From contig JARLJS010000171.1 of assembly GCA_031291075.1 (NCBI GenBank), forward strand, positions 1-34,122: DNA of 34,122 nucleotides. Reading direction: 5' to 3'. The notes beneath the pieces were generated by a model that was not told where the DNA came from, did no database searches, and was given only the letters and a program-made list of their open reading frames with translations. Within the stretch, counting starts at the first letter, position 1, and the number at the start of each line of letters is the position of its first letter. Positions 34,122-34,122 of this stretch are shown one piece after another. This DNA comes from Nevskia sp. GTDB lineage: Bacteria > Pseudomonadota > Gammaproteobacteria > Nevskiales > Nevskiaceae. A program made the translations under genes and the position numbers.

Positions 34122-34122
34122 C

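Larger units (their letters stand above)
32008..34122 (-). mobile_element. IS66-family insertion sequence (partial, runs off right edge)
   Basis: It contains, in minus-strand order, tnpB (partial), tnpC and a 97-aa ORF, the gene order of many IS66 elements. The end near 32008 begins gtacccgtcc, a GTA start like the usual IS66 GTAA tip, directly after the last native GFA codons. If the insertion made the typical 8-bp duplication, the target would be gatgcctt (32000-32007), to be repeated beyond the right end of the window. The exact boundary is unproven. Confidence 0.75.

Overview
The window is high-GC, densely coded bacterial chromosome. Many features fit a gammaproteobacterium: a divergent metE/metR pair, RsmE coupled to a PF10023-type lipoprotein peptidase, a YchJ-like SEC-C protein, and several dispersed GC-rich palindromic repeats. 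The lipid and hydrocarbon flavour (DUF1329 protein, Baeyer-Villiger-type monooxygenase with an HSL-type esterase and an AraC regulator, PF10118 diiron protein, SDR, HMG-CoA reductase) suggests a Nevskiales/Solimonadaceae-like or related lineage. That placement is inference; no rRNA or marker gene fixes it. No tRNA, rRNA or CRISPR array was seen.

Layout. 1-2160: a truncated secreted Fn3-like gene, a methyltransferase pseudogene broken by a 10-bp tandem duplication, an orphan ParA-type ATPase and a small secreted protein. 2208-5495: metE and its divergent regulator metR. 5531-9061: a 121-bp palindromic repeat, an LCMT-type methyltransferase with a coupled mini-ORF, a GYF/three-TM/ClpP-like membrane protein and an HU-family protein. 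9149-11694: a TetR-like regulator divergent from a PF10118 diiron protein and an SDR. 11721-14477: the second 121-bp repeat copy, a DUF1329 protein and a conserved helical unknown. 14511-17519: repeats, a ParE-type toxin with its antitoxin, rsmE, the peptidase and ychJ. 17563-20808: repeats, a relic of a Gp49/HigB-type toxin, a molybdopterin oxidoreductase and a short signal peptidase I.

20915-26251 is the most system-like region. A tight four-gene minus-strand operon (ABC ATPase, ABC-2 permease, MBL-fold hydrolase, threonine-dehydratase-like PLP enzyme), whose stop and start codons overlap at all three junctions, is transcribed divergently from an HMG-CoA reductase with class I-like motifs. 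No other mevalonate-pathway gene is present. 26271-30294: paired palindromic repeats, then an AraC regulator divergent from a monooxygenase-esterase pair, which could oxidise a ketone to an ester and cleave it. 30295-32007: repeat-rich spacers, an NTF2-like protein, a lower-GC membrane ORF and a GFA-family gene that loses its native C-terminus near 32008. 32008 to the right edge is an IS66-family element (tnpB, tnpC and a 97-aa passenger ORF), which apparently truncated the GFA gene.

The dispersed palindromic repeats fall into about five families. Most sit between genes, often where transcripts converge, and probably act as bidirectional terminators or REP-like elements.
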